Of a stretch of 39,994 nucleotides of DNA, positions 1-9,207 are shown piece after piece. Under the pieces are notes generated by a model that was not told the DNA's origin, searched no databases, and saw nothing but the letters and a program-made list of their open reading frames with translations. This DNA is from Alteromonadaceae bacterium (GTDB lineage Bacteria > Pseudomonadota > Gammaproteobacteria > Enterobacterales > Alteromonadaceae), in contig JALUXV010000478.1 of NCBI GenBank assembly GCA_027013165.1, positions 1 through 39,994 on the forward strand, written 5' to 3'. The translations under genes and the position numbers were made by a program. How positions within the stretch are numbered: the first letter of the stretch is position 1; each line of letters opens with the position of its first letter.

Positions 1-1
1 A

Positions 2-88
2 TCCAAGTGAGTCTCATGCTGCTTCACTCGTTACTAATTTGGAATAACCAAACTACGCTCCTCGTTTATTGCCTGAGACTCACTTGGA
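2..88. repeat. 15-bp inverted repeat with 57-nt loop
   Basis: The arms at 2-16 and 74-88 are perfectly complementary (core CCAAGTGAGTCTCA). The loop holds a smaller hairpin, TTTGG/CCAAA at 38-42 and 48-52. It lacks the GGCATGGATGCC-type core of the neighbouring repeats, so I keep it separate. The arms start at the window edge, so a larger element could extend to the left. Confidence 0.75.
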
Positions 89-154
89 ATGAACAAAAAG
101 TGTACCGCAAAGGTCAACACGCTCTAGTAGTTACGAAAAAGATTAGGTTTGGGT

Positions 155-266
155 GATTTAGGTAAGAGTAAACATAAACAAAAACGCCGTAAAAACATCC
201 ATGTTGGCTCAGTGCAGGCATCCTTGCCTGCAATGTTTTGTTTATTGTTTACTCCTACCTTTAATC
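155..266 (-). repeat. Palindromic three-hairpin repeat, reverse copy
   Basis: A long outer stem (155-184 with 236-266, a few mismatches or bulges) encloses two hairpins: AACAT/ATGTT at 194-205 and TGCAGGCA/TGCCTGCA at 213-232. Read on the minus strand the core runs: hairpin around AAGGATGCC, then GAGCC, then AACATGGATGTT, then TTTACGGCG. That is the same order of motifs as the copy at 357-461, so I place it in the same family in opposite orientation. Confidence 0.7.
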
Positions 267-307
267 CAATACTAGTTAACTAGTACAAAACCAAAGCTAA
301 TCAACAA

Positions 308-524
308 AAAGTGCGCCGTGGCGTAATGCGACTAAAATCACTGGCTACATATTCCAGACGGAATTCAACTGACGTTTTACTTCCTTCTTCGGCATGGATG
401 CCGAAGCAGAGCCCCAAGGATGGGTTCACCGCGTGAAGTAAAACGTCTGATGGATTCCGTCACATCAATACGTTTAACAACCAACTAACTTAAGTAACTA
501 GCATTACGCACATCGGCGCACTTT
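308..524. repeat. Outer inverted repeat enclosing the 357-461 element
   Basis: The left arm is AAAGTGCGCCG (308-318), two bases, then GCGTAATGC (321-329). The right arm is GCATTACGC (501-509), four bases, then CGGCGCACTTT (514-524). Together they give 20 paired bases with a small internal loop. The whole three-hairpin repeat lies between the arms, so the structure is nested. A related string AAAAAGTGTACCG occurs at 96-108. Confidence 0.75.
357..461 (+). repeat. Palindromic three-hairpin repeat, forward copy
   Basis: The outer 27-bp stem (357-383 with 435-461) pairs at 24 positions, plus one possible G-U pair. Inside are a perfect 9-bp hairpin CTTCGGCAT/ATGCCGAAG (387-395, 398-406) and a second hairpin GAGCCC/GGGTTC (409-414, 422-427). 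The core matches the copy at 35801-35904, while the outer stem sequence is quite different but still self-complementary. Confidence 0.8.
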
Positions 525-549
525 GTAGTTCATTCACATAAGTGTCATG

Positions 550-576
550 CAAACAGGATAACCAATATCCTGTTTG
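550..576 (-). terminator. Stem-loop just after carB
   Basis: A perfect 11-bp stem, CAAACAGGATA (550-560) with TATCCTGTTTG (566-576), has a 5-nt loop and begins six bases after the carB stop codon. On the minus strand it is not followed by a T-run, so it may be a 3'-end stabilising or processing stem rather than a classical intrinsic terminator. Confidence 0.5.
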
Positions 577-582
577 ATGTCA

Positions 583-3500
583 TCACTGATTAATGCGTGC
601 GTGAAGCTCCTGAACTGATGATACTTTGCTACGGTCGTCTGCTGACTTAGCGCGGATGGTAGCAAAAGCAGCATTCATGGTTGTTGTGTACGTTACCTTG
701 TTCAACAGTGCCTCGCGACGAATGTATACCGAATCGGTAATCGCCTGACGACCTTCTGTGGTATTGATAATGTACGCGTACTCGCCGTTCTTAATAGCAT
801 CGACAATGTTCGGACGCCCTTCAGACAGCTTGTTCACAACAGTACTCATGATGCCCGCATCATACAAGTTTGTTGCAGTTCCACGGGTTGCTTCAATGTC
901 AAAACCAGCATCAACTAAGGCTCTTGCCAGCTCGATGATTTTGTTTTTGTCATTGTTGCGTACAGAAAGCAATGCCTTACCTGCTTTAGGTAGTGGCGCA
1001 CCTGCACCCAAGTTAGCCTTAGCGTAAGCTTCTTCGAAAGTATCACCCACACCCATCACTTCACCGGTAGAGCGCATTTCTGGTCCAAGAAGTGGGTCAA
1101 CACCTTGGAACTTAGCAAATGGAAGTACCACTTCTTTTACTGAGTAGAAAGGAGGAATCACTTCTTCGGTAACGCCTTGCGATGCAAGTGACTGACCTGC
1201 CATAGCACGCGCCGCAACTTTTGCAAGCGGGATACTTGTGGCTTTAGAGACAAAAGGAACAGTACGTGCCGCACGAGGGTTTACCTCGATAAGGTACACT
1301 TCACCATCTTTAATCGCGAACTGGGTATTCATAAGACCTACAACACCCAACTCTAGCGCCATATCCTTCACCTGCTTACGCATAGTGTCTTGGATGTCTT
1401 TAGACAATGAGTGTGGAGGAAGTGAACAGGCCGAGTCTCCTGAGTGAACACCGGCTTGCTCGATGTGCTCCATGATACCGCCGATAACAACTTCTTCGCC
1501 GTCACAGATTGCATCGATATCAACTTCGATAGCGTCGTCAAGGAAGCGGTCTAGCAATACCGGTGCGTCATTAGACACTTTCACCGCTTCGTTTAAGTAG
1601 CGCTTAAGGTCTTTAATGTCGTAAACGATTTCCATTGCACGGCCACCAAGAACATAAGATGGACGAACAACCAATGGGAAGCCGATTTCTTCAGCCATTG
1701 CTAGTGCTTGCTCAACATTCGTTACCGTTGCGTTCGCAGGCTGTTTCAAACCAAGCTTATTAACCATTTGCTGGAAACGCTCACGGTCTTCTGCACGGTC
1801 AATCGCATCTGGTGACGTACCAATAATAGGTACACCGTTCGCTTCAAGGGCACGAGCTAGCTTAAGTGGTGTTTGACCACCGTATTGTACGATAACGCCT
1901 TTCGGGTTTTCTTTAGCTACAATTTCAAGCACGTCTTCAAGGGTTACTGGCTCGAAGTACAAGCGGTCAGACGTGTCGTAGTCAGTTGATACAGTTTCAG
2001 GGTTACAGTTAACCATGATGGTCTCGTAACCGTCATCTCGCATAGACAACGCCGCGTGCACACAGCAGTAATCAAACTCTATACCTTGACCGATTCTGTT
2101 AGGGCCGCCGCCTAATACCATGATCTTGTCATTGTCGGTAGGTTGTGCTTCACATTCTTCGTCGTAGGTTGAGTACATGTAAGCCGTGCTAGTTGAAAAC
2201 TCAGCTGCACAGGTATCTACACGCTTGTATACCGGAGAAATACCGTAGCCTCGGCGTGTTTCACGTACATCATCTTCTGCAACTTTAGTAAGCTCAGCTA
2301 GACGTGAATCAGAGAAACCTTTACGCTTCAACGCGCGCATAAAGTTTGCGTCAATGCCGCTCAAACCTTTTTCAGCCACTTCAGCTTCAAGCTTGATAAG
2401 GTCTTCCAACTGAACTAGATACCAACGGTCGATATTGGTTAAGTTGAAAACTTCTTCCACTGTCATTCCCAAACGGAATGCATCACCAATGTACCAAATA
2501 CGTTCTGCACCTGGCTCGCGAAGTTCGTAGACAATCTTGTTACGAGCTTCAGGGTCTTCTAAGTCAACCACAGGGCTCAAACCATTCACACCCACTTCTA
2601 GACCACGAAGCGCTTTTTGCAATGATTCTTGCTGGTTACGACCAATAGCCATTACCTCACCTACTGACTTCATCTGCGTAGTCAAACGGTCGTTTGCACC
2701 CGCAAATTTTTCGAAGTTAAAGCGAGGGATCTTTGTCACAACATAATCAATTGACGGTTCAAATGACGCTGGTGTTAAACCACCAGTAATGTCGTTTGCT
2801 AGTTCATCAAGGGTGTAACCCACAGCAAGTTTTGCCGCTACTTTAGCGATAGGGAAACCTGTTGCCTTTGATGCAAGTGCTGATGAACGAGAAACACGAG
2901 GGTTCATTTCAATGATGACCATACGGCCTGTGTTCGGGCATACGCCGAACTGTACATTTGAACCGCCGGTTTCTACACCGATTTCACGTAGCACGGCCAT
3001 TGCCGCATTACGCATAATTTGGAATTCTTTGTCGGTAAGCGTTTGTGCAGGCGCTACCGTAATCGAGTCACCTGTGTGAACACCCATGGGGTCGAAGTTT
3101 TCAATGGTACAAACGATAATGCAGTTATCTGCTTTGTCGCGTACCACTTCCATTTCGTACTCTTTCCAACCAAGCAAAGATTCATCGATGAGCAACTCAC
3201 TGGTAGGTGAGAGGTCTAGACCTCTTGCACAAATCTCGTTGAACTCTTCGATGTTATATGCGATACCACCACCGGTTCCACCCATGGTGAAAGACGGGCG
3301 AATAATACAAGGGAAACCAATGCGGCTTAGTACATCGTGGGCTTCGTCCATTGAATGTGCGATTTCAGCACGAGGACATTCTAGACCTATGTCTTTCATT
3401 GCTTTATCGAAGCGCTCGCGGTTTTCCGCTTTGTCGATGGCGTCAGCAGTTGCACCAATCAACTCACAACCAAACTCTTCAAGTACACCATGCTTTTCTA

Positions 3501-3804
3501 GGTCAAGTGCGCAGTTAAGTGCGGTTTGACCACCCATGGTAGGAAGAATGGCATCTGGACGCTCTTTAGCAATAATGTTGCGTACTACTTCCCAGTGAAT
3601 TGGCTCGATATACGTCGAATCAGCCATTTCTGGGTCTGTCATGATGGTTGCAGGGTTAGAGTTAACCAGAATTACACGGTAACCCTCTTCGCGCAGCGCC
3701 TTACACGCTTGCGCTCCCGAATAGTCAAACTCACAGGCTTGGCCAATAACAATAGGGCCAGCACCGATGATAAGAATACTTTGTATGTCAGTACGTTTTG
3801 GCAT
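583..3804 (-). CDS. carB: Carbamoyl-phosphate synthase large subunit
   Basis: This is the ammonia/ATP-using subunit that makes carbamoyl phosphate from bicarbonate, glutamine-derived ammonia and two ATP, for pyrimidine and arginine synthesis in the cytoplasm. At 1073 residues it has the length usual for the family. It shows the duplicated structure: an N-terminal carboxyphosphate half ([17 protein letters not shown] at residues 14-30, MGGTGGG) and a second half beginning near residue 555 ([17 protein letters not shown]). An MGS-like allosteric domain occupies roughly the last 130 residues. The ATG start has an AGGAAAGAG-type ribosome site, 13 bases after the carA stop, so carA and carB are co-transcribed. 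No oddities were seen. Confidence 0.98.
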   Translation of the reverse strand: MPKRTDIQSILIIGAGPIVIGQACEFDYSGAQACKALREEGYRVILVNSNPATIMTDPEMADSTYIEPIHWEVVRNIIAKERPDAILPTMGGQTALNCALDLEKHGVLEEFGCELIGATADAIDKAENRERFDKAMKDIGLECPRAEIAHSMDEAHDVLSRIGFPCIIRPSFTMGGTGGGIAYNIEEFNEICARGLDLSPTSELLIDESLLGWKEYEMEVVRDKADNCIIVCTIENFDPMGVHTGDSITVAPAQTLTDKEFQIMRNAAMAVLREIGVETGGSNVQFGVCPNTGRMVIIEMNPRVSRSSALASKATGFPIAKVAAKLAVGYTLDELANDITGGLTPASFEPSIDYVVTKIPRFNFEKFAGANDRLTTQMKSVGEVMAIGRNQQESLQKALRGLEVGVNGLSPVVDLEDPEARNKIVYELREPGAERIWYIGDAFRLGMTVEEVFNLTNIDRWYLVQLEDLIKLEAEVAEKGLSGIDANFMRALKRKGFSDSRLAELTKVAEDDVRETRRGYGISPVYKRVDTCAAEFSTSTAYMYSTYDEECEAQPTDNDKIMVLGGGPNRIGQGIEFDYCCVHAALSMRDDGYETIMVNCNPETVSTDYDTSDRLYFEPVTLEDVLEIVAKENPKGVIVQYGGQTPLKLARALEANGVPIIGTSPDAIDRAEDRERFQQMVNKLGLKQPANATVTNVEQALAMAEEIGFPLVVRPSYVLGGRAMEIVYDIKDLKRYLNEAVKVSNDAPVLLDRFLDDAIEVDIDAICDGEEVVIGGIMEHIEQAGVHSGDSACSLPPHSLSKDIQDTMRKQVKDMALELGVVGLMNTQFAIKDGEVYLIEVNPRAARTVPFVSKATSIPLAKVAARAMAGQSLASQGVTEEVIPPFYSVKEVVLPFAKFQGVDPLLGPEMRSTGEVMGVGDTFEEAYAKANLGAGAPLPKAGKALLSVRNNDKNKIIELARALVDAGFDIEATRGTATNLYDAGIMSTVVNKLSEGRPNIVDAIKNGEYAYIINTTEGRQAITDSVYIRREALLNKVTYTTTMNAAFATIRAKSADDRSKVSSVQELHARINQ

Positions 3805-3817
3805 AGCGGGCTCTTTC

Positions 3818-4948
3818 CTACTGCTTGTGTTGTTCGATTAGGTCAATAAAGTGGTCAAAAAGCGGTGCCGCTTCATGTGGACCTGGGCTTGCTTCTGGGT
3901 GCCCTTGGAAACTAAACGCAGGCTTGTCGGTACGATGAATGCCTTGTAACGATTTATCGAACAATGATATGTGCGTTACTTCTAAATTCTCTGGCAGGCT
4001 AGCTTCATCAACAGCAAAACCGTGGTTTTGGCTAGTGATCATAACCACATTGCGTTTTAAATCTTTCACTGGGTGGTTAGCACCATGGTGACCGAACTTC
4101 ATTTTCACCGTCTTCGCGCCACTTGCTAAAGCAAGCAACTGGTGACCTAAGCAGATACCGAAAACGGGGATACCTGTTTCAACGATAGTCTTTATAGCTT
4201 CAATAGCGTAATCACAAGGCTCTGGGTCACCAGGGCCATTGGATAAAAACACGCCATCTGGATTCATGTCTAACACTTGCTGTGCAGGTGTTTGAGCAGG
4301 AACTAATGTAATCTTACAGCCGCGGTCAGCAAGCATGCGTAAGATGTTGTTCTTTACACCAAAATCGTAAGCAACAACGTGATACTTGCTCGATTCCGGA
4401 GTTACATAGCCTTTGCCCAGTTCCCAACTACCCTCTGTCCATGTTTTAGGTGCTTTGATACTAACAACTTTGGCTAGGTCCATGCCTTTAAGTCCAGGGA
4501 ACCCCTGAGCTTGCGCTAGTGCGTCTGCTTCGCTTGCATCGTCAGTACAAATAATGCAGCCATTCTGAGCACCTTTGTCTCGTAGAATGCGTGTTAAACG
4601 ACGGGTATCAATGTCTGCAATGCCAACAACACCTTTTGATTCAAGATATTCAGAAAGGGTTTGCTGTTTACGGAAGTTACTGGCAACCAGTGGTAGGTCT
4701 CGGATGATTAGGCCTTTAGACCAAATCGTGTCCGCTTCAACGTCTTCGTCGTTGGTACCGGTATTACCAATATGTGGATAAGTAAGGGTGATTATTTGTT
4801 CAGCATAGGATGGGTCAGTGATGATCTCTTGATAACCTGTCATTGAAGTATTGAAAACTACTTCACCAACAGCAGTACCTTGCGCGCCTATCGCAGTACC
4901 TTTAAAAACAGAACCATCCTCTAACACCAAAAGGGCAGAATTAGCCAA
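3818..4948 (-). CDS. carA: Carbamoyl-phosphate synthase small subunit
   Basis: This glutamine amidotransferase subunit feeds ammonia to CarB. The 376 residues comprise the N-terminal CPSase_sm domain ([18 protein letters not shown]) and a class I GATase domain with the nucleophile motif [12 protein letters not shown] and the His/Glu motif [11 protein letters not shown]. The start is TTG at 4948 with a strong GGAGG five bases upstream. No in-frame ATG gives a full N-terminus, and E. coli carA is also known to start with TTG. The gene lies directly upstream of carB and has a long structured leader (4949-5120) suggesting attenuation control. Confidence 0.97.
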   Translation of the reverse strand: MANSALLVLEDGSVFKGTAIGAQGTAVGEVVFNTSMTGYQEIITDPSYAEQIITLTYPHIGNTGTNDEDVEADTIWSKGLIIRDLPLVASNFRKQQTLSEYLESKGVVGIADIDTRRLTRILRDKGAQNGCIICTDDASEADALAQAQGFPGLKGMDLAKVVSIKAPKTWTEGSWELGKGYVTPESSKYHVVAYDFGVKNNILRMLADRGCKITLVPAQTPAQQVLDMNPDGVFLSNGPGDPEPCDYAIEAIKTIVETGIPVFGICLGHQLLALASGAKTVKMKFGHHGANHPVKDLKRNVVMITSQNHGFAVDEASLPENLEVTHISLFDKSLQGIHRTDKPAFSFQGHPEASPGPHEAAPLFDHFIDLIEQHKQ

Positions 4949-5008
4949 GTCAACCTCCAGAGATAAGGATAACTACGTGTTTGAGCAGCTTTTCTACTCA
5001 AACCCCAC

Positions 5009-5046
5009 AAAAAACAGGCCGTAATGAAAATACTACGCCCTGTTTT
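5009..5046 (-). terminator. Intrinsic terminator inside the carA leader (attenuator candidate)
   Basis: AAAACAGGCCGTA (5011-5023) pairs with TACGCCCTGTTTT (5034-5046) at 12 of 13 positions, with a 10-nt loop. Reading towards carA the stem ends in a run of six T (complement of 5009-5014). It lies between the probable promoter and the carA start, the position expected for an attenuator, though it could also stop transcription arriving from dapB. Confidence 0.6.
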
Positions 5047-5126
5047 ACGATCTTTGCAGCTAATAAAACCGCGTTCTACAGCCGATTTTTCGGCCGCAAA
5101 ATGCGAAATTCTGGCAAATTCCGACA

Positions 5127-5155
5127 AGTATACATGACACTCTCAAAAAGGTCTA
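5127..5155 (-). promoter_or_regulatory. Candidate sigma-70 promoter for carAB
   Basis: On the minus strand TAGACC (complement of 5150-5155) is followed after exactly 17 bases by TATACT (complement of 5127-5132). The -10 fits the consensus at five of six positions and the -35 at four of six. The predicted start near 5120 gives a leader of about 170 nt. Confidence 0.5.
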
Positions 5156-5303
5156 ACTCAATTACAAAATTTATTAAAATAGACCTTTAAACCCAAAATT
5201 ACTGTTAACAGAGCAAAAACTACAAATACCCTAACAGCTATGTGGTTTTACTTTAAGCCTACTCAAATATTGCAAGTTGCTAATTTACTTATAGTTACAC
5301 CGT

Positions 5304-6107
5304 TTACTCTTTAAGGCCCAATACATCTTCCATGGAATACAGACCTGCTGGTTTGTTAGATAACCAACGTGCAGCGTGTACTGCGCCTTTAGCAAAAGTA
5401 AGGCGGCTAGACGCTTTATGGGTAATTTCGAGGCGTTCACCAATATCCGCAAACAAAGCTGTGTGTTCTCCCACAATGTCGCCGGCTCTTACGGTAGCAA
5501 AACCAATAGTATTGTGGTCTCGTTCAGGTTCTTTGCCTTCACGGCCGTACACAGCGCAAGTTTTTAAGTCGCGACCAAGTTCGTCAGCAATGGCCTCACC
5601 AATAGCCATAGCCGTTCCGGAAGGAGCATCTTGTTTGAACCTGTGGTGAGCTTCGGTGATTTCTATGTCAGCAGTACCGCCTAGCACACTGGCGGCCTTT
5701 CGCACCAAAGAAAGCATCAGGTTAACCCCAACACTGTAGTTCGCCGCAAATACAATGGGGATATGCTGTGCTGCGTTATTCAGTGATAGTAACTGGCTTT
5801 CGTTAAGCCCAGTTGTTCCTATAACGACAGGAACTTTGTTTTCAACACACCAAGCCAAGTTGCTCTCAAATACTACCGGCAGAGTAAAGTCTATCATCAC
5901 GTCTGCATCGGAATTTTTTAGCGATGAGATGCCCGAACAGTCAATATGCTTCTTACCAATACCAGAAAGCTCTCCAACGTTCATACCTACCCAAGGAGAA
6001 TCATCTCTTACGGTGGCTACCGATAAATGGGCATCTTCACTCGCATCTAGGGCTTCAATAAGTACACGACCCATGCGGCCGTTTGCACCAAACAAACCAA
6101 CTTTCAT
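5304..6107 (-). CDS. dapB: 4-hydroxy-tetrahydrodipicolinate reductase
   Basis: DapB performs the NAD(P)H-dependent reduction step of the diaminopimelate/lysine pathway in the cytoplasm. The 267 residues are of usual length. An N-terminal Rossmann motif is visible (VGLFGANGRMGR, residues 3-14). Further on are the VVIGTTGL stretch and the catalytic/substrate loop EAHHRFKQDAPSGTA with the His-His, Lys and SGT residues expected of the family. The gene lies upstream of carA on the same strand, an arrangement common in gammaproteobacteria, though the 355-base gap and carA's own promoter suggest separate control. Confidence 0.97.
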   Translation of the reverse strand: MKVGLFGANGRMGRVLIEALDASEDAHLSVATVRDDSPWVGMNVGELSGIGKKHIDCSGISSLKNSDADVMIDFTLPVVFESNLAWCVENKVPVVIGTTGLNESQLLSLNNAAQHIPIVFAANYSVGVNLMLSLVRKAASVLGGTADIEITEAHHRFKQDAPSGTAMAIGEAIADELGRDLKTCAVYGREGKEPERDHNTIGFATVRAGDIVGEHTALFADIGERLEITHKASSRLTFAKGAVHAARWLSNKPAGLYSMEDVLGLKE

Positions 6108-6339
6108 TATTTACTCTTTATTATCTATTAACCTTCAACAATGAGGGCATTGTGCATGATATCGCTGCGAATGCAACGCGCATGAGTGAGAGTTTTCTTC
6201 TGAGATCACACAATTCGCCAACACGCGCATTTTTAGCTAGGATAACTGGGGCTGTTACTTGTATTACACTTTATATACACCTATCGAAAGGTCCGTGGCA
6301 CCAAACATAAACAACTTATTTTAAATGCGGAATATACTC

Positions 6340-7023
6340 ATGGAAAAGCGCCTCATTTGGGATCTCCCTACCCGATTATTTCATTGGCTTTTGGTGGCCA
6401 GTATTTTTTGCCTTTATGCCACCGCAGAATGGATGGACGATGCTGTTCAGTGGCACTTCTATTTGGGTTACTTCACATTAGGATTAATTATTTTTAGGGT
6501 AATATGGGGGTTCGTCGGCCCCACTTATGCCCGTTTTAGCCACTTTGTTAAAGGCCCTAGTGCAGTATTTTCCTATATAAAAACTTTAGGTAAAAAAGAC
6601 AGTGCCCCATCAACAGGACACAATGCACTGGGCGGTTATGCAGTTGTTATCATGCTCATCATGATTGGATTGCAAGCAGTGAGCGGACTCTTTATGACCG
6701 ACGATATCTATCTTGACGGGCCGTATCGCCATTTAGTTGATGAGTCTGTGTTAGATGTGATGAACACCATGCATCACCGAGTGTTCGATATTTTACTCTG
6801 GGTTATTGGGTTTCATATTGCCGCCATTGTTTTCTATGCGGTGTTCAAAAAACAAAAGCTTGTACCACCTATGATTCACGGTAAAAAACAAACACAAGCT
6901 TCAGGGATTTCCTCATCGAAACTTTTACTTGCGCTGGTTGTTGCCCTTATCGTTGGTTTTGGGCTTTATTACGCCATTGAAATAGCACCTCCCGCGCCAG
7001 CAGTAGAAGAGTTCTATTACTAG
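6340..7023 (+). CDS. Cytochrome b561 family di-haem membrane protein
   Basis: This is an integral membrane electron-transfer protein of the bacterial cytochrome b561 type, likely passing electrons between the quinone pool and a periplasmic acceptor. Visible features are RLFHWLL near the N-terminus, the QWHFYLGYFTLGLIIFRVIWG helix, a MHHRVFDILLWVIGFHIA helix with several candidate haem-ligand His, and an extra C-terminal membrane segment (LLLALVVALIVGFGLYYAI). I prefer the ATG at 6340 (MEKRLIWDLPTR) to the one at 6325, because family members start close to this motif and a weak GCGGA lies just upstream of it. A cytochrome c' gene lies nearby beyond prpE and could be its redox partner. Confidence 0.88.
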   Translation: MEKRLIWDLPTRLFHWLLVASIFCLYATAEWMDDAVQWHFYLGYFTLGLIIFRVIWGFVGPTYARFSHFVKGPSAVFSYIKTLGKKDSAPSTGHNALGGYAVVIMLIMIGLQAVSGLFMTDDIYLDGPYRHLVDESVLDVMNTMHHRVFDILLWVIGFHIAAIVFYAVFKKQKLVPPMIHGKKQTQASGISSSKLLLALVVALIVGFGLYYAIEIAPPAPAVEEFYY

Positions 7024-7088
7024 CGCAGTGTGCACTACGATAAGATATTACTCGCAGATAAATCACTGTCTAATGCACTAAATGAGCG

Positions 7089-8996
7089 TTAGGCTGTGGT
7101 TTGTTGAACCATGCCCCGTTGTTTCATAACAGCAACGATTTCGTCCACACTTGACGGGTCATCAATAGTCGATGGTACCGCCAAAGGTTCGTCCGCTGCT
7201 ATTTGACGTAACAGCTTTCGTAAGATTTTTCCTGACCGAGTTTTTGGCAAACGCTCTACTACTATGGCGCGTTTAAAGCTTGCCACTGGACCAATTTTTT
7301 CCCTGACTTGTGCTACCAGCTCTTGCTCTAATAACTTTTCGTCTATTTCCACACCGTTTTTAAGTAAAACCAAACCCACCGGGATCTGCCCTTTCAATTT
7401 GTCGTTTACCCCAATAACACTGCACTCCGCCACAGCGGTATGAGAAGCTAGCACCTCTTCCATTTCACCAGTAGATAAACGATGCCCTGCTACGTTGATC
7501 ACATCATCGGTTCTTCCCATGATAAAAACATAGCCTTCATCATCTATATAGCCATTATCACCGGTACAGTAATAACCGGGAAATTCCGATAAGTAGCCTT
7601 GCACAAATCGTTCGTGATCGCCCCAAATAGAAGTGAGGCAGCCCGGCGGCAAGGGCAGTTTTATAGCGATTGCACCTTGAGTATTAGCAGGCTTTTGCTC
7701 TCCACTTCCCGATAATATCTGTACGTTAAACCCTGGGGTGGGCACACTGGATGATCCTGGTTTGGTTGGGAGAGTTTCTACGCCCACAGGGTTAGCACAA
7801 ATTGGCCAGCCTGTTTCTGTTTGCCACCAATGGTCAACAATCGGCTTATTAGTGACCTCGTGAGTCCAATGGTAGGTTGGCGGGTCTAGGCGCTCTCCTG
7901 CCATAAATATGGTTTCAAGAGATGAAAGGTCATAGTTTTCAATAAATGTGGCGTTGGGGTCTTCTTTGCGAACGGCTCTAAACGCCGTTGGGGCAGCAAA
8001 CAATACTTTAACTTTGTATTCTTCAACTACACGCCAAAACGCGCCCGCATCTGGTGTTCCTACGGGCTTTCCTTCATACAAGACGGTTGTTGCACCTTTA
8101 AGCAACGGCCCGTAAACAATATAAGAATGCCCCACCACCCAGCCAACATCCGATGCAGCCCAAAAAGTATCGCCTTCGTCCACGTTGTATACCGAAGACA
8201 TAGAATAATGAAGTGCTACCGCATGCCCACCGTTGTCTCTGACTACGCCTTTAGGTTTTCCGGTAGTACCTGAGGTATACAATATATAAAGGGGATCCGT
8301 CGACTTTACTGGTACACAGTCGGCAGGCTCGCTTTTCTCCATAGCCAATACCCAATCAATGTCGAATTCAGGATTTAAGCTTGCGGCAACCTGTGGGCGT
8401 TGATAAACAATACAGCCCTTTGGCTTATGAGACGCTAGGGCAATTGCACCATCCACCATTGGCTTGTATTCAATAACACGCTGCCCCTCAATACCGCATG
8501 ATGCAGTAACGATTAACTTGGGCTTCGCATCATCGATTCTGACCGCTAATTCATTAGCAGCGAAACCGCCAAAAACCACCGAATGCACAGCACCTAGGCG
8601 CGCCACGGCAAGCATTGCAATAACGGCTTGGGGGATCATCGGCATGTAAATAATAACTCTGTCGCCCTTCTCTAATCCTTGAGCTTTCAATACACCGGCA
8701 AACTGCTCTACAAATGATAGCATTTCAGCATAGGTGAACTTTTGTTTGGTTTGCGTTACGGGAGAATCGTATATCAAGGCACATTGGTCACCTTTACCTG
8801 ACTCAACATGCTGATCTAATGCTAAATAGCAGGTGTTTAACGTACCGTCAGGAAACCAGCTTACGTAGCCGTTGTCGTCGTTACAGAAAGGAATAATAGG
8901 TTTGGTATACCATGCTATTTGCTCAGCTTGAGATAACCAAAATTGCTCAGGATGTTCAGTCGATTGATGATGTTCATTCTTATAATTCATAACCAT
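7089..8996 (-). CDS. prpE: Propionyl-CoA synthetase (acyl-CoA synthetase of PrpE type)
   Basis: This AMP-forming ligase activates propionate (or a similar short acid) to its CoA thioester. The about 635 residues carry the acetyl-CoA synthetase N-terminal region and the phosphate loop YTSGTTGKPKGVVRDNGG. They also carry VDHWWQTETGWP and YYCTGDNGYIDDEGYVF, and the catalytic C-terminal lysine in TRSGKILRKLLRQ (about residue 590). The VVRDNGG and WWQTETGW variants are typical of PrpE rather than Acs, so I call propionate as the likely substrate. The start is uncertain: an upstream TTG (9002), ATG 8996 and ATG 8990 are all in frame. No other methylcitrate-cycle gene is present here. Confidence 0.88.
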   Translation of the reverse strand: MVMNYKNEHHQSTEHPEQFWLSQAEQIAWYTKPIIPFCNDDNGYVSWFPDGTLNTCYLALDQHVESGKGDQCALIYDSPVTQTKQKFTYAEMLSFVEQFAGVLKAQGLEKGDRVIIYMPMIPQAVIAMLAVARLGAVHSVVFGGFAANELAVRIDDAKPKLIVTASCGIEGQRVIEYKPMVDGAIALASHKPKGCIVYQRPQVAASLNPEFDIDWVLAMEKSEPADCVPVKSTDPLYILYTSGTTGKPKGVVRDNGGHAVALHYSMSSVYNVDEGDTFWAASDVGWVVGHSYIVYGPLLKGATTVLYEGKPVGTPDAGAFWRVVEEYKVKVLFAAPTAFRAVRKEDPNATFIENYDLSSLETIFMAGERLDPPTYHWTHEVTNKPIVDHWWQTETGWPICANPVGVETLPTKPGSSSVPTPGFNVQILSGSGEQKPANTQGAIAIKLPLPPGCLTSIWGDHERFVQGYLSEFPGYYCTGDNGYIDDEGYVFIMGRTDDVINVAGHRLSTGEMEEVLASHTAVAECSVIGVNDKLKGQIPVGLVLLKNGVEIDEKLLEQELVAQVREKIGPVASFKRAIVVERLPKTRSGKILRKLLRQIAADEPLAVPSTIDDPSSVDEIVAVMKQRGMVQQTTA

Positions 8997-9163
8997 GTCC
9001 AATGTAGGGCTTTTATCAGCTACACTAGAACAGTTTTACTGCTTTACCCCATAAGACTTCAGCCTTATATGGCGCAAACCAATGAATAATATGACAATTA
9101 TTTAGATTTAAATGAGTAATATTAAGAATAGAGTGAGGGAAAGAGAAGTTTTCAAAAGAAGAT

Positions 9164-9194
9164 AAAAGTCGGGCAACCGTTCTAGTTACCCGAC
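9164..9194 (-). terminator. Intrinsic terminator after cytochrome c'
   Basis: On the minus strand GTCGGGTAAC pairs with GTTGCCCGAC (10 positions including one G-U pair; plus-strand arms 9168-9177 and 9185-9194). It is followed by TTTTATC. It sits 13 bases after the cytochrome c' stop and ends that transcript before prpE. Confidence 0.75.
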
Positions 9195-9207
9195 GTTTAG
9201 AGATAGC

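Larger units (their letters stand above)
4949..5303 (-). promoter_or_regulatory. carA leader and dapB-carA intergenic region
   Basis: This is about 355 bases without a convincing gene. In order along the minus strand it holds a candidate promoter (5127-5155), a small hairpin GCCGA/TCGGC (5081-5094), an attenuator-like terminator (5011-5046 with its T-run at 5009-5014), and a 7-bp hairpin GTTTGAG/CTCAAAC (4979-5003) close to the carA ribosome site. I saw no clear ARG box. No dapB terminator with a T-run was found, so read-through from dapB is possible. Confidence 0.55.

Noticed and set aside
409-435. tRNA-like structure in the palindromic repeat (GGGTTC loop)
   Set aside because: There is no acceptor stem with discriminator and CCA, no anticodon arm of correct size, and the outer stem is 24-27 bp, much too long.
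4921-5127. Leader peptide gene upstream of carA
   Set aside because: The frame has only a TTG start without a ribosome site, runs into carA, and resembles no known leader peptide.
7089-8996. Acetyl-CoA synthetase (acs)
   Set aside because: The TSGTTGKPKGVVRDNGG and WWQTETGWP motifs match PrpE-type enzymes better than the TSGSTGKPKG and WQTETGG forms of Acs.
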